NCBI RefSeq assembly: GCF_039534085.1
Contig: NZ_BAAAUT010000024.1
Location: 1-64,000, forward strand
DNA length: 64,000 nucleotides
Origin: Planomonospora_B alba
GTDB lineage: Bacteria; Actinomycetota; Actinomycetes; Streptosporangiales; Streptosporangiaceae
Reading direction: 5' to 3'
Part shown: positions 63,889 through 64,000 of the stretch, piece by piece
How the letters are laid out: each line of letters begins with the position of its first letter
Numbering within the stretch: the stretch's first letter is position 1
Notes under the pieces: generated by a model
The model's input: the letters and a program-made list of their open reading frames with translations, nothing else
Database searches by the model: none
Told to the model about the DNA's origin: nothing
Translations under genes and position numbers: made by a program

Positions 63889-64000
63889 GAAGGGGATGGT
63901 AAGCCGTCGCTTGCTCCGATGCCCGTCCGGGTCCCGTCGAGCGGCCGGCGTGGCGGGGCCGGGGAGCCCGGCGTGGCGGGACGCGGGGTCCCGCGCCCGC

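Overview
The window is high-GC actinobacterial DNA. Long reading frames show strong third-position G/C, many starts are GTG, stop/start overlaps (ATGA, GTGA) are frequent, and several genes look leaderless. Typical actinobacterial markers are a conservon (cvnABCD), DesK/NarL-type two-component pairs, an HspR/HAIR-controlled lon, F420-type luciferase-like oxidoreductase and SigB-type stress promoters. The gene set would fit a sporulating filamentous actinomycete such as a member of the Streptosporangiales; this placement is an inference from content and not a phylogenetic result. I see no rRNA, tRNA, CRISPR array, transposase or phage module.

Layout. 0-9.6 kb (mostly minus): the start of an unknown protein, an acyl-CoA synthetase with a palindrome touching its start codon, a Trp/Lys-rich secreted protein, a methionine ABC importer (metNIQ) with a perfect CRP-like site upstream, a cytochrome P450 and lon. 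9.8-16 kb (plus): a two-component pair, heme oxygenase, a TetR regulator, then two paralogous small secreted peptides with conserved upstream and downstream DNA that bracket a two-gene cassette of unknown function. 16.4-21.8 kb (minus): a five-gene, fully overlapping operon matching the uncharacterised STM4011-STM4015 families (two radical SAM enzymes, a sulfatase-fold hydrolase, an ATP-grasp-like protein and a leucine-rich protein). 22-31.6 kb: a PrmC-like methyltransferase, a chemoreceptor, a second P450, an FG-GAP propeller protein, PhoD phosphatase and a hydrolase.

31.7-39.6 kb: ArfB ribosome rescue, a frameshifted histidine kinase with an intact response regulator, a Nudix hydrolase, and two paralogous GAF-histidine kinases flanking a PAS-GAF-SpoIIE phosphatase. 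39.9-47.7 kb: HAD phosphatase, luciferase-like oxidoreductase, a phosphotransferase, a zinc-ribbon protein, a lipoprotein, an ABC-F protein with a long leader, and a PAP2-lipid kinase fusion. 47.9-51.6 kb: a stress island with CsbD, hemerythrin, a ferritin-like protein and PPK2, three of them behind SigB-like promoters. 51.7-54.3 kb: a CehA/McbA-type hydrolase coupled to a chagasin-like lipoprotein. 54.4-58.4 kb: the conservon, preceded by an AT-rich patch. 58.8-63.9 kb: methylmalonyl-CoA mutase (mutA, mutB) with its chaperone GTPase meaB.

How parts fit together. Acyl-CoA ligation, methylmalonyl-CoA mutase and the P450s fit lipid, sterol or propionate catabolism. The stress island is likely controlled by a SigB-like factor, and lon by HspR. 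The best candidates for undescribed biology are the STM4011-4015 operon and the adjacent duplicated secreted-peptide locus.
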